58,743 bases of DNA from Akkermansia muciniphila (GTDB taxonomy: Bacteria > Verrucomicrobiota > Verrucomicrobiia > Verrucomicrobiales > V1-33). This document shows positions 25,975 to 35,182 of the stretch, piece after piece. The notes under the pieces were generated by a model. It saw nothing but the letters and a program-made list of their open reading frames with translations, ran no database searches and had not been told where the DNA came from. A program made the translations under genes and the position numbers. Every line of letters begins with the position of its first letter. The first letter of the stretch is position 1. The DNA lies in contig CALQSQ010000025.1 of assembly GCA_943333275.1 (NCBI GenBank), forward strand, positions 1 through 58,743. The letters are read 5' to 3'.

Positions 25975-26484
25975 ATGAATTTCTCCGAACAAATAAACGA
26001 TTTTCATCGGTCTCGCAGAGAAGCAGTCGCAGCACAGTGGAAGCGCCATCTCCCGTTTGGAGATTACGTTTCAGATCGGTGGGAGCGTGCCAGGTCCATG
26101 GGATGTGGTGAGGGGTCCAGCATCTATGATTCCAGCGTCGTAATTGGCGAGGTGAGTGTGGGGCAGCATGTCTGGATCGGTCCCTACACTCTGCTGGATG
26201 GCAGCGGCGGATTGCAGATCGGCGATTACTGTTCCATTTCCGCGGGCGTGCAGATTTATTCCCACGACTCTGTGCACTGGGCGGTGAGTGGTGGGGTTGC
26301 CCCTTATGAGTATGGTGCCGTCAAGATTGGATCCCGGTGCTACATCGGTCCGAATACCGTGATCGCCAAGGGGGTCACCATTGGTGATGGCTGCATTATT
26401 GGAGCCAACAGTCTGGTGCTATCGAATATCCCCGCGGGCAGCAAGGCCTTTGGAACTCCCTGCAGGATTGTAGGCGGTGTTTAG
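25975..26484 (+). CDS. hexapeptide-repeat acyltransferase
   Basis: This 169-residue left-handed beta-helix transferase has a 40-residue N-terminal arm, followed by repeats such as VVIGEVSVGQHVWIGPY and SRCYIGPNTVIAKGVTIGDG. The catalytic-type His is in IYSHDSVHW. The end, KAFGTPCRIVGG, is typical of CoA-dependent O- or N-acyltransferases of the WcaF/NodL group. It lies between a glycosyltransferase and the formyltransferase, so it probably decorates a sugar of the polymer. Confidence 0.8.
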   Translation: MNFSEQINDFHRSRREAVAAQWKRHLPFGDYVSDRWERARSMGCGEGSSIYDSSVVIGEVSVGQHVWIGPYTLLDGSGGLQIGDYCSISAGVQIYSHDSVHWAVSGGVAPYEYGAVKIGSRCYIGPNTVIAKGVTIGDGCIIGANSLVLSNIPAGSKAFGTPCRIVGGV

Positions 26485-26520
26485 GTTCAAGTTTCGTTTT
26501 CTGTCGGTTCCTGGAAATCC

Positions 26521-27474
26521 ATGATCCAAAAAATCCATTTTCTTGGCAGCAAGACCATCGGACTCAGGGTTCTAAAATTGCTCCACGAGGTGAGTCCCGG
26601 ACTTTTGAAGGCCGCCGTGACGATGGATGACCGACTTGATTCCCGCACGGAATACACCGCCATTCAGGAGTTCTGCCAGAAGGCCGGACTGCCCCTGCAT
26701 ATTCCCCAGGGTCGCAAACAGGCGGAGGAATTGATCACGGCTGAGCGTCCCGACATTTGCTTCGTTGCCGGCTGGTATTGGCTGTTTAGCGAAGCCATTC
26801 TCAAACTTCCCAAGGCGGGATTTGTGGGCATTCATCATTCCCTGTTGCCCCGCTACCGTGGTGGGGCTCCGGTAGTGTGGGCGCTGATCAATGGCGAGCC
26901 CAAGGTGGGATCCTCCATCTTCCAATTCACACCCGGTATGGATGACGGACCCATCTGGGGACAGGTGTCGCTGCCAGTGGCGCACGATGACGCGATTGGC
27001 GAGGTTCTGCCTAAATTGGAGCAGGCCATGCTGGATGGGTTGAAAGGAATTTTGCCGGGGATGCTGCAAGGCACCCTTGCCCCGGTGGAGCAGGATCACA
27101 CCCAGGCGACGTATTGTTCGCAACGTTCGCCGGATGATGGATGGATCGACTGGAACTGGACTGCGGAGCGGATTCACCATTTCGTGCGTGCACAAAGCAG
27201 GCCTTACCCGGGGGCCTTTACCTGGATGGATGGGAAGAAACTGACCATTCTGAAGGCGAGGGTGTTTCCGGATATTTACGACGGGCCGCCGGGCCAGGTG
27301 GTCAGGATTCTGAACCCAGAGGTAATGGTGACCTGCGGTGATCGGGGGGCCGTCGTCGTGGAGCTTGTGGAGCATGGGGACGCGGTGGTTCCTGCGACGC
27401 AGGTGATCCAGTCCATCCGGTGCAAGTTCGCATCCTACGCCCGGCCTGCTCTGGTGGAGCCCGTGCCAGGCTGA
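26521..27474 (+). CDS. sugar N-formyltransferase-like protein (Fmt/ArnA-N fold)
   Basis: This is a 10-formyl-tetrahydrofolate-dependent formyltransferase fold, 317 residues. The signature is IHHSLLPRYRGGAPVVWAL, with the catalytic-type His retained, and FTPGMDDGPIWGQ supplies the Asp of the usual Asn-His-Asp triad. By my alignment with E. coli Fmt the Asn position (N-x-H-x-S-L-L-P) is Gly here. The C-terminal SH3-like domain is Fmt-type. As it is not beside def or other fmt-neighbour genes but within an aminosugar locus, N-formylation of a 4-amino sugar is more likely than initiator tRNA modification. Confidence 0.75.
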   Translation: MIQKIHFLGSKTIGLRVLKLLHEVSPGLLKAAVTMDDRLDSRTEYTAIQEFCQKAGLPLHIPQGRKQAEELITAERPDICFVAGWYWLFSEAILKLPKAGFVGIHHSLLPRYRGGAPVVWALINGEPKVGSSIFQFTPGMDDGPIWGQVSLPVAHDDAIGEVLPKLEQAMLDGLKGILPGMLQGTLAPVEQDHTQATYCSQRSPDDGWIDWNWTAERIHHFVRAQSRPYPGAFTWMDGKKLTILKARVFPDIYDGPPGQVVRILNPEVMVTCGDRGAVVVELVEHGDAVVPATQVIQSIRCKFASYARPALVEPVPG

Positions 27475-27516
27475 GTGTGCGGCATTCGAACGACCAAAAT
27501 TTTTTCGCAAAACCCT

Positions 27517-28383
27517 ATGAAAGTTCTCGTTGCTGGCGGCTCTGGTTTTATTGGCTCGCATCTGCTTCCGTCGTTGGTCGGTGCCGGGCACGAGACTTAT
27601 AACATCATCCGTTCCGTTGACTCCCACCTGCCCGCAGGGGTGATTCCCATTGTGGGTGACCTCCGGCAGATGAAAACCATTTCCATTCCAAAAGTGGAGG
27701 TGGTGGTGCATCTGGCGCAGTCCAACATTCGGTTTCCCGACGGAGCAGAGGATTTGCTGATGATCAACAGTGTCAGTGCCGTCCGTCTGGCACTCGCGGC
27801 GACAGCTCAGGGCGCGCAGAAATTCATTTATTGTTCGACAGGCAACGTTTACGGAGCCAACCCGGGGCCGGTTTCTGAATCGGCCCCATTGCTGGGTGGC
27901 AGTTTTTACGCCGAGTCCAAAATAGCCGCCGAGCGGCTGCTGGGAGAACTCAAGCAGCGGATCGCCCTGGATATCCTCAGGGTATACAGTCCGTACGGCC
28001 CGGGGCAGCAGGCGTTCCGACTGATCCCCGACGTAGTGCGCCGGGTGTTGGAGAACCGGGCTGTCTCCATTCGCGCCAATGGCATGCCGGTGCTGAGTCC
28101 GCTCTATGTGGATGATGCGGTGGCTGGGATCATGGCCCGCGTGGCTTCGCAGGATCCCACGGTCATGAATCTGGCAGGGGATGAGGTCGTCACCATCGAG
28201 GATATCGCGCGTCAGGCCGGAAGGATCATCGAGCGTGAGCCAATCTTTGAAATGCTGGATGATGCCATGACTGGTGGGACCGCCGCCATCAATGAGCGGT
28301 TCAGGATGATGCTGGGCCGCAAGTGCATCCCCTTGGCCAGGGGGCTGGAATCCTACATTTCCTGGCTCCGGGGTCGTGCTTGA
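27517..28383 (+). CDS. NAD-dependent epimerase/dehydratase, short form
   Basis: This 288-residue extended SDR starts at ATG 27517 with VLVAGGSGFIGSHLL. The active site has YCSTGNVYGAN and FYAESKIAAE, so the Tyr-x-x-x-Lys is Tyr-Ala-Glu-Ser-Lys. LRVYSPYGPGQQ follows. The Cys-Ser-Thr replaces the commoner Ser-Ser pair. It is too short and divergent to name a substrate. It lies between the formyltransferase and a glycosyltransferase, so it is likely a sugar-nucleotide modifying enzyme. Confidence 0.75.
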   Translation: MKVLVAGGSGFIGSHLLPSLVGAGHETYNIIRSVDSHLPAGVIPIVGDLRQMKTISIPKVEVVVHLAQSNIRFPDGAEDLLMINSVSAVRLALAATAQGAQKFIYCSTGNVYGANPGPVSESAPLLGGSFYAESKIAAERLLGELKQRIALDILRVYSPYGPGQQAFRLIPDVVRRVLENRAVSIRANGMPVLSPLYVDDAVAGIMARVASQDPTVMNLAGDEVVTIEDIARQAGRIIEREPIFEMLDDAMTGGTAAINERFRMMLGRKCIPLARGLESYISWLRGRA

Positions 28384-28421
28384 GCATTGTTTGAAATGGG
28401 AAGTTCCCAACCCATGTCCAC

Positions 28422-29750
28422 TTGAGCGCCGCACTAAAGAAATTCATGGCAACGATGGTTGCCGTATTCATGCTGCCCCTGCTGGTCGTGGTCTGTCTGG
28501 TTTCGCGGATGCGCCAGCGGCCCAAATTGCCGCGCTTGGTCTGGGGTCCGGTTCCCATCATCAGCAACAAGTATTGGTCGCAGGCTCTGGCGCAGGCTGG
28601 CTACCATTCGCGGACGCTGATGTTTGAATACTATCCGAAGATCAACCAGGCGTCGGACTACGATCACTACTGCGATGAGATTTTCACCAGGTGGCCGCGC
28701 ATGCTTGGCAGGCCAGCCGCGCACTTTTTGGCGCCTTATGCGGGCTTTATCCGCGGGGTTTGGAATTTCGACATCCAGCATTTAAATTTCGGGGGCGGCT
28801 ACCTTGGATGGACGGCACTCTGGCGTCTTGAGTCCTGCCTGCTTGGGCTCGCCGGAGTGAAAACCGTGCTCATGCCCTACGGGGCCGATGCCTACATGTA
28901 CTCCCGCATCGCGGATCCCTGCCTGCGGCATGTCCTCAATCTCAGTTATCCACAAATGGCCCGGGAGGAGAAGAAAGTGGAGCAGCGGGTTTTCTACTGG
29001 TCAAAAAATGCGGATGCGGTCGTGTGCCATTTCATGTGTGCGGATGGCATGCCGCGCAACGATGTGGGTGTGTTTTCGGCCGTAATCATTGACACGAACC
29101 TCTGGCAACAGCAGCAAATCTATTCCCAGGCAGACGGAAGAAATGGGGCGGTGAAAATCATCCACACCCCGAACCATCGCGGGTTCAAAGGCACTGAATA
29201 TCTCATGCACAGCGTGAAGCAGTTGCAGGCGGAGGGATTGCAGGTGGAACTGCTCCTCATTGAGAATATGCAAAATGAGGAAGTGCGGCGGCTCATGGCC
29301 GGGGAGGCGGATATTCTGGCGGAGCAGTTCGTGGCTTGTGCCTATGCGATGAGCGGAATGGAGGGCATGGCGAGCGGGCTGCCAGTCATGGCAAATCTTG
29401 ATCTGGAGGTTTACACCCGGATCTTTCGCCGCTACGGCTATCTTGACGAATGTCCGATCCTTTCCACAACGATTGAATCGCTCACGGACAATCTGCGACT
29501 GCTCGTGACCCGGCCGGAACTTCGGATGCAGCTGGGCCGGGCCGGCCGGACGTATGTTGAAAAATACCACTCGGCGCGCACTGCCCAATTTCTCTTTCCG
29601 AGGATTTATGACCGCATCTGGCACGGGCGGGAAGGCACGCTGTGCAATCTCTTCCATCCGATCCTGGGTGAATACGCCATGAATGAGCCGCGCGTTGATC
29701 ACCCGCTGGTGGAGAACAAACTGGTATTATCGGGAGGCCAGGCGCCATGA
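28422..29750 (+). CDS. membrane-anchored GT-B-like glycosyltransferase, paralogue family member 2
   Basis: I choose the TTG at 28422 over the ATG at 28446 because it gives the same distance to the hydrophobic segment (AVFMLPLLVVVCLVSRMRQ) as in the paralogue at 31275. It has 442 residues. Conserved blocks are VWGPVPIISNKYWSQAL, VLMPYGADAYMYSR, HTPNHRGFKGTEYLM, LLIENMQNEEV and ADILAEQFVACAYAMSGMEGM, then YVEKYHSARTAQFLF. It is very close to the protein at 31275, so a tandem duplication separated by two inserted genes is likely. It overlaps the deacetylase gene by four bases. Confidence 0.72.
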   Translation: MSAALKKFMATMVAVFMLPLLVVVCLVSRMRQRPKLPRLVWGPVPIISNKYWSQALAQAGYHSRTLMFEYYPKINQASDYDHYCDEIFTRWPRMLGRPAAHFLAPYAGFIRGVWNFDIQHLNFGGGYLGWTALWRLESCLLGLAGVKTVLMPYGADAYMYSRIADPCLRHVLNLSYPQMAREEKKVEQRVFYWSKNADAVVCHFMCADGMPRNDVGVFSAVIIDTNLWQQQQIYSQADGRNGAVKIIHTPNHRGFKGTEYLMHSVKQLQAEGLQVELLLIENMQNEEVRRLMAGEADILAEQFVACAYAMSGMEGMASGLPVMANLDLEVYTRIFRRYGYLDECPILSTTIESLTDNLRLLVTRPELRMQLGRAGRTYVEKYHSARTAQFLFPRIYDRIWHGREGTLCNLFHPILGEYAMNEPRVDHPLVENKLVLSGGQAP

Positions 29751-30502
29751 AGGAACGTCAGACGATATTGACTCTGGATGTGGACTGGGCGCCGGATTTT
29801 ATGATTCGTGCGGCAGCGGAGATCCTTAAAAAACATCACGTCAAGGCGACCTGGTTTGTGACCCACACCAGCCCGGCGATTGAAGAACTGAAGCAATGCC
29901 CGCTTTTTGAATGCGGCATCCACCCCAATTTCCAGGCAGGGTCCACCCATGGAAGCACGCCTGCGAAAGTGATCCGGCATTGTCTGGACCTGGTGCCCGG
30001 GGCCATCTCCATGCGCACCCATGGATTGGTGCAGTCATCGCACCTCTATTTCCAAGTCATGACCGAGACACCGGTGCGGGTGGATGTCTCCACTTTTCAT
30101 CCCGTGAACGGCCCTTCCGAGGGGTCGTTATTCTGGCGCAGAGGCGCCCCGCCGCTGCTGAAGCTTCCCTATGTCTGGGAGGATGATTTCGAATTTGAAA
30201 GTCCCACACCCAAATGGGACGGGAGGAGTTGGCTAGAAAAGCGCCGGGGATTGAACATCCTGGGATTCCATCCCGTGCACATTTTCCTCAACAGCCCGGA
30301 CGAGCGACCCTACTTTGCATTGAAAAAGCTGGGTCCCGATTTCCTGCAACGGACACCGGAGGAAGTGGTGGCCCTGCGGCACGAGGGACCGGGTACGGGA
30401 AATTTTTTCACCGAAGTGGTGACCTTCCTCGGCGCCAGGCCCGCTGAACAATTTACCATCGGTGAATACGCCGACCACTGTTTTGCAGAAAACATCCCAT
30501 GA
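29747..30502 (+). CDS. polysaccharide deacetylase-like protein (NodB fold, WbmS-like)
   Basis: This is a 251-residue NodB-fold protein. ILTLDVDWAPDF provides the catalytic and metal Asp pair, CGIHPNF the first His and RTHGL the second, with GFHPVHIFLNS as the last motif. It has no signal peptide, so it probably acts in the cytoplasm on a nucleotide sugar or lipid-linked sugar rather than on finished polymer. It is coupled by four-base overlaps to the glycosyltransferase before and the methyltransferase after it. Confidence 0.72.
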   Translation: MKERQTILTLDVDWAPDFMIRAAAEILKKHHVKATWFVTHTSPAIEELKQCPLFECGIHPNFQAGSTHGSTPAKVIRHCLDLVPGAISMRTHGLVQSSHLYFQVMTETPVRVDVSTFHPVNGPSEGSLFWRRGAPPLLKLPYVWEDDFEFESPTPKWDGRSWLEKRRGLNILGFHPVHIFLNSPDERPYFALKKLGPDFLQRTPEEVVALRHEGPGTGNFFTEVVTFLGARPAEQFTIGEYADHCFAENIP

Positions 30503-31257
30503 TTAGTTTCGAAGAAATTCAGGCCATTGCTGAAACCGGGCTGACTCTCGGGCGGGATCGGGAGTTCTTCGCCAGGACCTGGTCCACCGCTCCGACACTC
30601 TATGAGAAACGCCTTCGCGCATTGGGATTCACCGGCCTCGGTCATGTGCTGGATCTGGGCAGCGGCATGGGCCAGTGGTTGCGCGCTCTGGCGGGCATGA
30701 ATGAGGAGGTGACGGGACTGGAATATTTCACGGAGCGGGTGGCCGTCTCCTCGGAAATCATCCGCAGGATGGAACTGCCCAATGTCAGGGTCATCCAGGG
30801 ACCCGCGGAGACGCAGCCCTTTGCCGACCATTCCTTCGATGCCATTTTCTCCTACAGCGTCCTGTTGTTGACCGACTACCGCAAAGCGCTGGCGGAGGCG
30901 TATCGAGTCCTCAAGCCGGGCGGTCGCTTTTATCTGAACACCAATGGTCTGGGCTGGTACATCTATAATATGGTCGATGGTCACAACAGCTCGGAAAATT
31001 TTTCAGCCCGCGACATGGCGATCGATACCCTCGCGAACACGATTCAGTATTTTGCCACCGGCCAGCATCGTCCCGGCAGTTCCATCGTCATGCCAAAGGC
31101 GCTGACGCTTGCGGAACTGGAGAAACTTGGTTTCAAGATTCTGGCGGTGGACGACGAGGGGAAAATCAACCTAACCGGCGAATCAGGGGTCAGTCCGTTT
31201 TTCCCGGGCGAAAAGTACGGCCACGAAGCCGTCTACGAGATTCTTTGTGTGAAGTAG
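30499..31257 (+). CDS. class I SAM-dependent methyltransferase
   Basis: This 252-residue protein has SAM motif I VLDLGSGMGQWLRAL, an acidic residue after strand 2 in VTGLEYF, and FADHSFDAIFSYSVLLLTDY as motif II, then the post-motif RVLKPGGRFYL. The rest is unremarkable, and the substrate is presumably a sugar hydroxyl or amine of the same polymer. It overlaps the deacetylase gene by four bases. Confidence 0.8.
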   Translation: MISFEEIQAIAETGLTLGRDREFFARTWSTAPTLYEKRLRALGFTGLGHVLDLGSGMGQWLRALAGMNEEVTGLEYFTERVAVSSEIIRRMELPNVRVIQGPAETQPFADHSFDAIFSYSVLLLTDYRKALAEAYRVLKPGGRFYLNTNGLGWYIYNMVDGHNSSENFSARDMAIDTLANTIQYFATGQHRPGSSIVMPKALTLAELEKLGFKILAVDDEGKINLTGESGVSPFFPGEKYGHEAVYEILCVK

Positions 31258-31274
31258 TGCGGCGGAGATTCTGG

Positions 31275-32582
31275 ATGAAAAAACTTTTCAGGTTCCTCAG
31301 TGGATCAGTGGTGCTGGTTTCGGCACCCCTGCTGGTGGTGGCATGCGTTGTGGCCAGAATCCTGCGCAAAAAAAGCCTGCCCAGACTGATGTGGGGTCCC
31401 ACGGCCATCATCAGCAACAAGTACTGGTCCGAGGCCATGAAGCAGGCCGGTTACCAATCGCAGACCTGCATGTATCGGTTCTACGCAGGCATTAACAAGA
31501 GCTCGGATTTTGACTGGTATTTAAGCAGCCTGTTCCGATGGCTGCCGGGACCGTTTGGCAGGGGGGCCACGAAAATTTTTGGCGGCACGGCCGGATTTTT
31601 GCGCTCCATTTTCAAGTTCGACATTCTGCATTTTACTTTTACCGGCGGATTCCTGGCCCACACCGGATTGTGGTTTTGGGAGGCGCCGCTCCTGAAACTC
31701 GCGGGAGTGAAAACGGTGGTGATGCCCTATGGTGGGGATTTTTTCATGTATTCCCGGATTGTGGATCCCAGTGTCCGCCATGCCCTGAACATCAATTACA
31801 GTGAGAACGCCCGGTGCGAAAAGGAATTGGAAAAACGGAATTTTTACTGGTGTCGTCATGCGGACGCAGTGATCGGATTTTTCCTCTGGGTGGACGGACT
31901 TCCGCGCAACGACGTGGGCATTTACTCGCCAATCATCATCGATACTGAGAAATGGCAGCCGCAGACAAGGTTCTCGCCGGCCGATGGAAAGAACGGGATG
32001 GTGAAAGTCATTCACACCCCCAATCACCGGGGGTGCAAGGGCACGGAATTTCTCATCAAGGCCGTGCAGGAATTGGGTGCGGAGGGATTGCAGGTGGAAT
32101 TGATCCTGGTGGAAAAAATGCAAAATGACGAGGTGCAGCGCCTGATGCATCAGGAGGCGGACATTCTCGCCGAGCAGTTCATCATTCCCTGTTATGCGTT
32201 GAGCGCGATGGAGGGCATGTCGAGCGCGCTGCCAGTGCTGGCAAACCTTGATGGGGAATCACAGACCCGCGTCTTCCGGCGATACTCCTACCTGAATGAA
32301 TGTCCGATTTTTTCCGCCACCCCGGAGTCCCTCAAGGACCGTTTGCGGGTGCTGGTGACACAGCCTGAACTGCGAAAAAAATTGGGTATGGCGGGACGGG
32401 CCTACGTGGAGAAATATCATTCCGCCAGACTGGCCCAGTATTTGTTCGGTAAAATTTACGAGCGGATATGGCATGGCCGGCAAATCGATTTGATGAATCT
32501 CTTCCATCCCCTGATGGGGGAATACGCCGCCGACCTGCCCCGGGTGGAGCATCCGCTCGTGGAAAATCGCCTGCCATGCTGA
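31275..32582 (+). CDS. membrane-anchored GT-B-like glycosyltransferase, paralogue family member 3
   Basis: It starts at ATG 31275 with GGAG nine bases upstream and has 435 residues. The N-terminal segment (VVLVSAPLLVVACVVARILR) holds a central Pro, as in the two paralogues. Shared blocks are MWGPTAIISNKYWSEAM, VVMPYGGDFFMYSR, HTPNHRGCKGTEFLI, LVEKMQNDEV and ADILAEQFIIPCYALSAMEGM. It is the closest relative of the protein at 28422. Its end overlaps the flippase start by seven bases. Confidence 0.72.
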   Translation: MKKLFRFLSGSVVLVSAPLLVVACVVARILRKKSLPRLMWGPTAIISNKYWSEAMKQAGYQSQTCMYRFYAGINKSSDFDWYLSSLFRWLPGPFGRGATKIFGGTAGFLRSIFKFDILHFTFTGGFLAHTGLWFWEAPLLKLAGVKTVVMPYGGDFFMYSRIVDPSVRHALNINYSENARCEKELEKRNFYWCRHADAVIGFFLWVDGLPRNDVGIYSPIIIDTEKWQPQTRFSPADGKNGMVKVIHTPNHRGCKGTEFLIKAVQELGAEGLQVELILVEKMQNDEVQRLMHQEADILAEQFIIPCYALSAMEGMSSALPVLANLDGESQTRVFRRYSYLNECPIFSATPESLKDRLRVLVTQPELRKKLGMAGRAYVEKYHSARLAQYLFGKIYERIWHGRQIDLMNLFHPLMGEYAADLPRVEHPLVENRLPC

Positions 32583-34009
32583 AAAAACTCGTCAAGGATG
32601 TGGCGGTTTACGGGATTGGCGACATTCTCGTGAAGGCGATCTCGTTTGTGCAGATGCCGATTTACACCAAATGGCTGCTGTTCTCCAAGGCGGAGATCGG
32701 CTTGTGGGGTTCGGCGATGTCCGTGGTGGGCCTAGTGGCGGCGGTGCTGGCTCTGGGTATGGACAGTGCCTACGCGTTGTATTTTTTTGAGGCGAAGGAT
32801 GACGCACGGCGGAGGACGGCCACGTCCACGGCGATTTTGTTTACGCTGGGTCTGACGGTGCCGGTGATTTTAATGATCACGCTGGCATCCACCCCCATGG
32901 CGAACCTGATGCTGGACGATTCGCGGCATCGCCTGCTGCTCACCCTGGCAATGTGGCTGATCCCGTTCCAACTGATCCATACGCTGGGCGGACAGGCGCT
33001 GCGGAATCAAATGCGACCCAAGCCGTTCGTGGCTTTGAATTTTCTGACCGTGCTGACCAGTGTTAGTGCCGGAGTTGCCGTTGTGCAATCAGGATGGGGG
33101 CGTGTGGAGGGGGTAATGCTGGGCAGTCTGGTCGGCCTGGCCATGATTCTGCCCGTCAGGCTCTGGATGATCCGAAACATGCTGGAATTAAAAATCGACC
33201 GGGCGTTGATGTGGAAAATGGTCGCCTTTGGAGCCCCGCTCGTGGCAGTGGCGCTGGCCTATTGGGTTTCCGGATCCTCCTCGAGACTGGTCATTTTAAA
33301 AATGCGCGGTGAAGCTGAGGCGGGGTTGTTTACCGTGGCCGCGAATCTGACGGTGGTCCTGACGATGGTCAATGGTGCCCTGGGCCAGGCATGGACGCCG
33401 CATGCCTTCAAGGCGCATCAGCAGGATGCGCACCAGGCCAGTGTGCTGTTCGGCAGGGTGCTGACATTGATCCTGGCGGGGTTTGGCCTACTGTGCGTGG
33501 GATTCTGCACGTTCGGTCGCGAGGGTCTGTTGATCCTGACCAAATCTGAATTCCTTGAAGCAGAAACCGCGATCATTCCCATGGCGCTTGGCGCCTATGC
33601 GCTGACAACCACCCAGGTCACGGCCATGGGGATCAGCATTTCCAAACAAACCAGATTCCTGGCCATGATCGCCTGGGTTGCAGCCGGAGTCTTCATTGGA
33701 TTGAGTGCCATGCTGGTGCCACGTTACGGGTTTGTGGGATGCGCCTGGGCCGGATGTGCGGCCAACATTGTTTTGACCCTGATCTACAGCCTGAAATCAC
33801 AGCGTCTGGTCCCGGTCACCTATCAATCCAAACGCATTTTGGTGCTGGCCAGTCTGACCATCGGAGGGTGTTTTGCATCGCGCCTGTTGCCATCGGATAT
33901 CACCGTCCGAACGGAATTACTCAAGGTGGGATTCTGCGTTGCCTTCGCCATCGCAGCGGGTCTGGCGTCCTTCACAGGCTTGCGGGCCGCCCATCCGCAA
34001 ACGGCTTAA
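32576..34009 (+). CDS. Wzx-like lipid-linked oligosaccharide flippase (MOP superfamily)
   Basis: This 477-residue polytopic protein starts at ATG 32576, inside the 3' end of the preceding gene. About 12-14 hydrophobic segments follow an N-terminal LKKLVKDVAVYGIGDILVK, the usual amphipathic start of Wzx/polysaccharide_synt proteins, then YTKWLLFSKAEIG. It would move undecaprenyl-diphosphate-linked repeat units across the inner membrane. A Wzx implies a Wzy-type polymerase and an initiating transferase, but neither is recognised in this window. Confidence 0.85.
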   Translation: MLKKLVKDVAVYGIGDILVKAISFVQMPIYTKWLLFSKAEIGLWGSAMSVVGLVAAVLALGMDSAYALYFFEAKDDARRRTATSTAILFTLGLTVPVILMITLASTPMANLMLDDSRHRLLLTLAMWLIPFQLIHTLGGQALRNQMRPKPFVALNFLTVLTSVSAGVAVVQSGWGRVEGVMLGSLVGLAMILPVRLWMIRNMLELKIDRALMWKMVAFGAPLVAVALAYWVSGSSSRLVILKMRGEAEAGLFTVAANLTVVLTMVNGALGQAWTPHAFKAHQQDAHQASVLFGRVLTLILAGFGLLCVGFCTFGREGLLILTKSEFLEAETAIIPMALGAYALTTTQVTAMGISISKQTRFLAMIAWVAAGVFIGLSAMLVPRYGFVGCAWAGCAANIVLTLIYSLKSQRLVPVTYQSKRILVLASLTIGGCFASRLLPSDITVRTELLKVGFCVAFAIAAGLASFTGLRAAHPQTA

Positions 34010-34013
34010 ATTC

Positions 34014-35168
34014 ATGATCCGGCACCCCCGCAAAAACCGACCGCTGCGCATCCTGCATTGCCACAAGATGGTGGGCGGAAATTCAACCTACATGGCGCGT
34101 GCGGAGCGGGCCGCGGGTGCCGACAGCCGGGTCGTGGCCCTGAACGTGCTTCCCTTTTACGATGATACTTTTCTCGCGGACGTCACCGTGCTTTCAAGAA
34201 TGAGTGATTCGATCCTCAAGCGCGAATGGCAGCGGCTGCGCCTGCTGTGGATGGCGTGCACCTGGGCGGACGTGGTGCATTTAAGCTTTGGATATTCCAT
34301 TTTTCCCCTGGAATGGAAGTTTCTCGCCCCGCGCCGGGGACTGGCCTCGCGTCTGTATGCGATCTATTCCAAATTGCTCGGCATCTGGGATCTGCGGATT
34401 CTCAAGGCCCTGGGCAAGAAAATGTTCGTGCCGTATCAGGGGGACGCTGCCCTGCAGGGGGATTATTGCCGGAAGCATTTCGACGTCTATTTCACAACCG
34501 AAGATGATGCATTCTCGCTGGCCAATGATGCGGCAAGGCGCCGTAAAATTGCCGTGTTCGACCGCTATGCCGCCGGCATCTATTCGCTGAATCCCGATTT
34601 GATGCATGTGCTGCCGCCGCGCGCAAAATTCATTCCCTACGGGCATGTTGAACTGAGTGATTGGAAACTTGTGCCGATGCGCACCGAGGGGCCCATCCGG
34701 ATTGGACATGCCCCCTCCAACCGTGCCGCGAAGGGCACGCATCACATCCTGGCGGCTGTGGAAAAACTCAAAGCCGAGGGCCTGAATTTCGAATTTGTGC
34801 TGATTGAAAATGTCCTGCGCGGGGATGCCCGTAAACTTTATGAAACCCTTGATCTGGTAGTGGATCAGGTGCTGGCGGGCTGGTATGGCGGGCTGGCCAC
34901 GGAATTCATGGCGATGGGACGTCCGGCGATTGCCTACATCCGGGAGGGTGACCTGAAATTTCTTCCGCCGGAAATGGCCCGGGAGCTCCCGGTCATCAGC
35001 GCCGGCCCCGGAGAAATTACCCACGTGCTGCGGCAATGGATCACTACGGACCGCGAAACGCTGCGCGAGAAGGGATTGGAATGCCGCCGCTTCATGGAAA
35101 AATACCACGATCCAAACCGCATCGCCCAAATCTGGCTGGCCGACTACCTCGGTTCCCTGCAAAATTAA
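34014..35168 (+). CDS. GT-B-like glycosyltransferase, paralogue family member 4
   Basis: This 384-residue protein starts at ATG 34014, four bases after the flippase stop. It pairs closely with the protein at 36109 (LRILHCHKMVGG; KMFVPYQGDAALQGDYC; AVFDRYAAGIYSLNPDLMHV; GHAPSNRAAKGTHHIL; VDQVLAGWYGGLATEFMAMG). The block order (YQGD, N-R-x-x-KGT, IEN, V-x-Q-x-L-x-G) is the same as in members 1-3, which suggests one distant family. It lacks their N-terminal membrane segment. Confidence 0.7.
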   Translation: MIRHPRKNRPLRILHCHKMVGGNSTYMARAERAAGADSRVVALNVLPFYDDTFLADVTVLSRMSDSILKREWQRLRLLWMACTWADVVHLSFGYSIFPLEWKFLAPRRGLASRLYAIYSKLLGIWDLRILKALGKKMFVPYQGDAALQGDYCRKHFDVYFTTEDDAFSLANDAARRRKIAVFDRYAAGIYSLNPDLMHVLPPRAKFIPYGHVELSDWKLVPMRTEGPIRIGHAPSNRAAKGTHHILAAVEKLKAEGLNFEFVLIENVLRGDARKLYETLDLVVDQVLAGWYGGLATEFMAMGRPAIAYIREGDLKFLPPEMARELPVISAGPGEITHVLRQWITTDRETLREKGLECRRFMEKYHDPNRIAQIWLADYLGSLQN

Positions 35169-35182
35169 TCATTCCAAAACCC

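Noticed and set aside
26521..27474. Annotating the formyltransferase as methionyl-tRNA formyltransferase (fmt)
   Set aside because: There is no def or priA neighbour, the position is inside an aminosugar locus, and the active-site Asn is changed.
26572..28434. A 620-codon minus-strand frame across the formyltransferase and epimerase genes
   Set aside because: It runs antisense to two recognised enzymes and spans their boundary, with no recognisable domains. It is a composition artefact.
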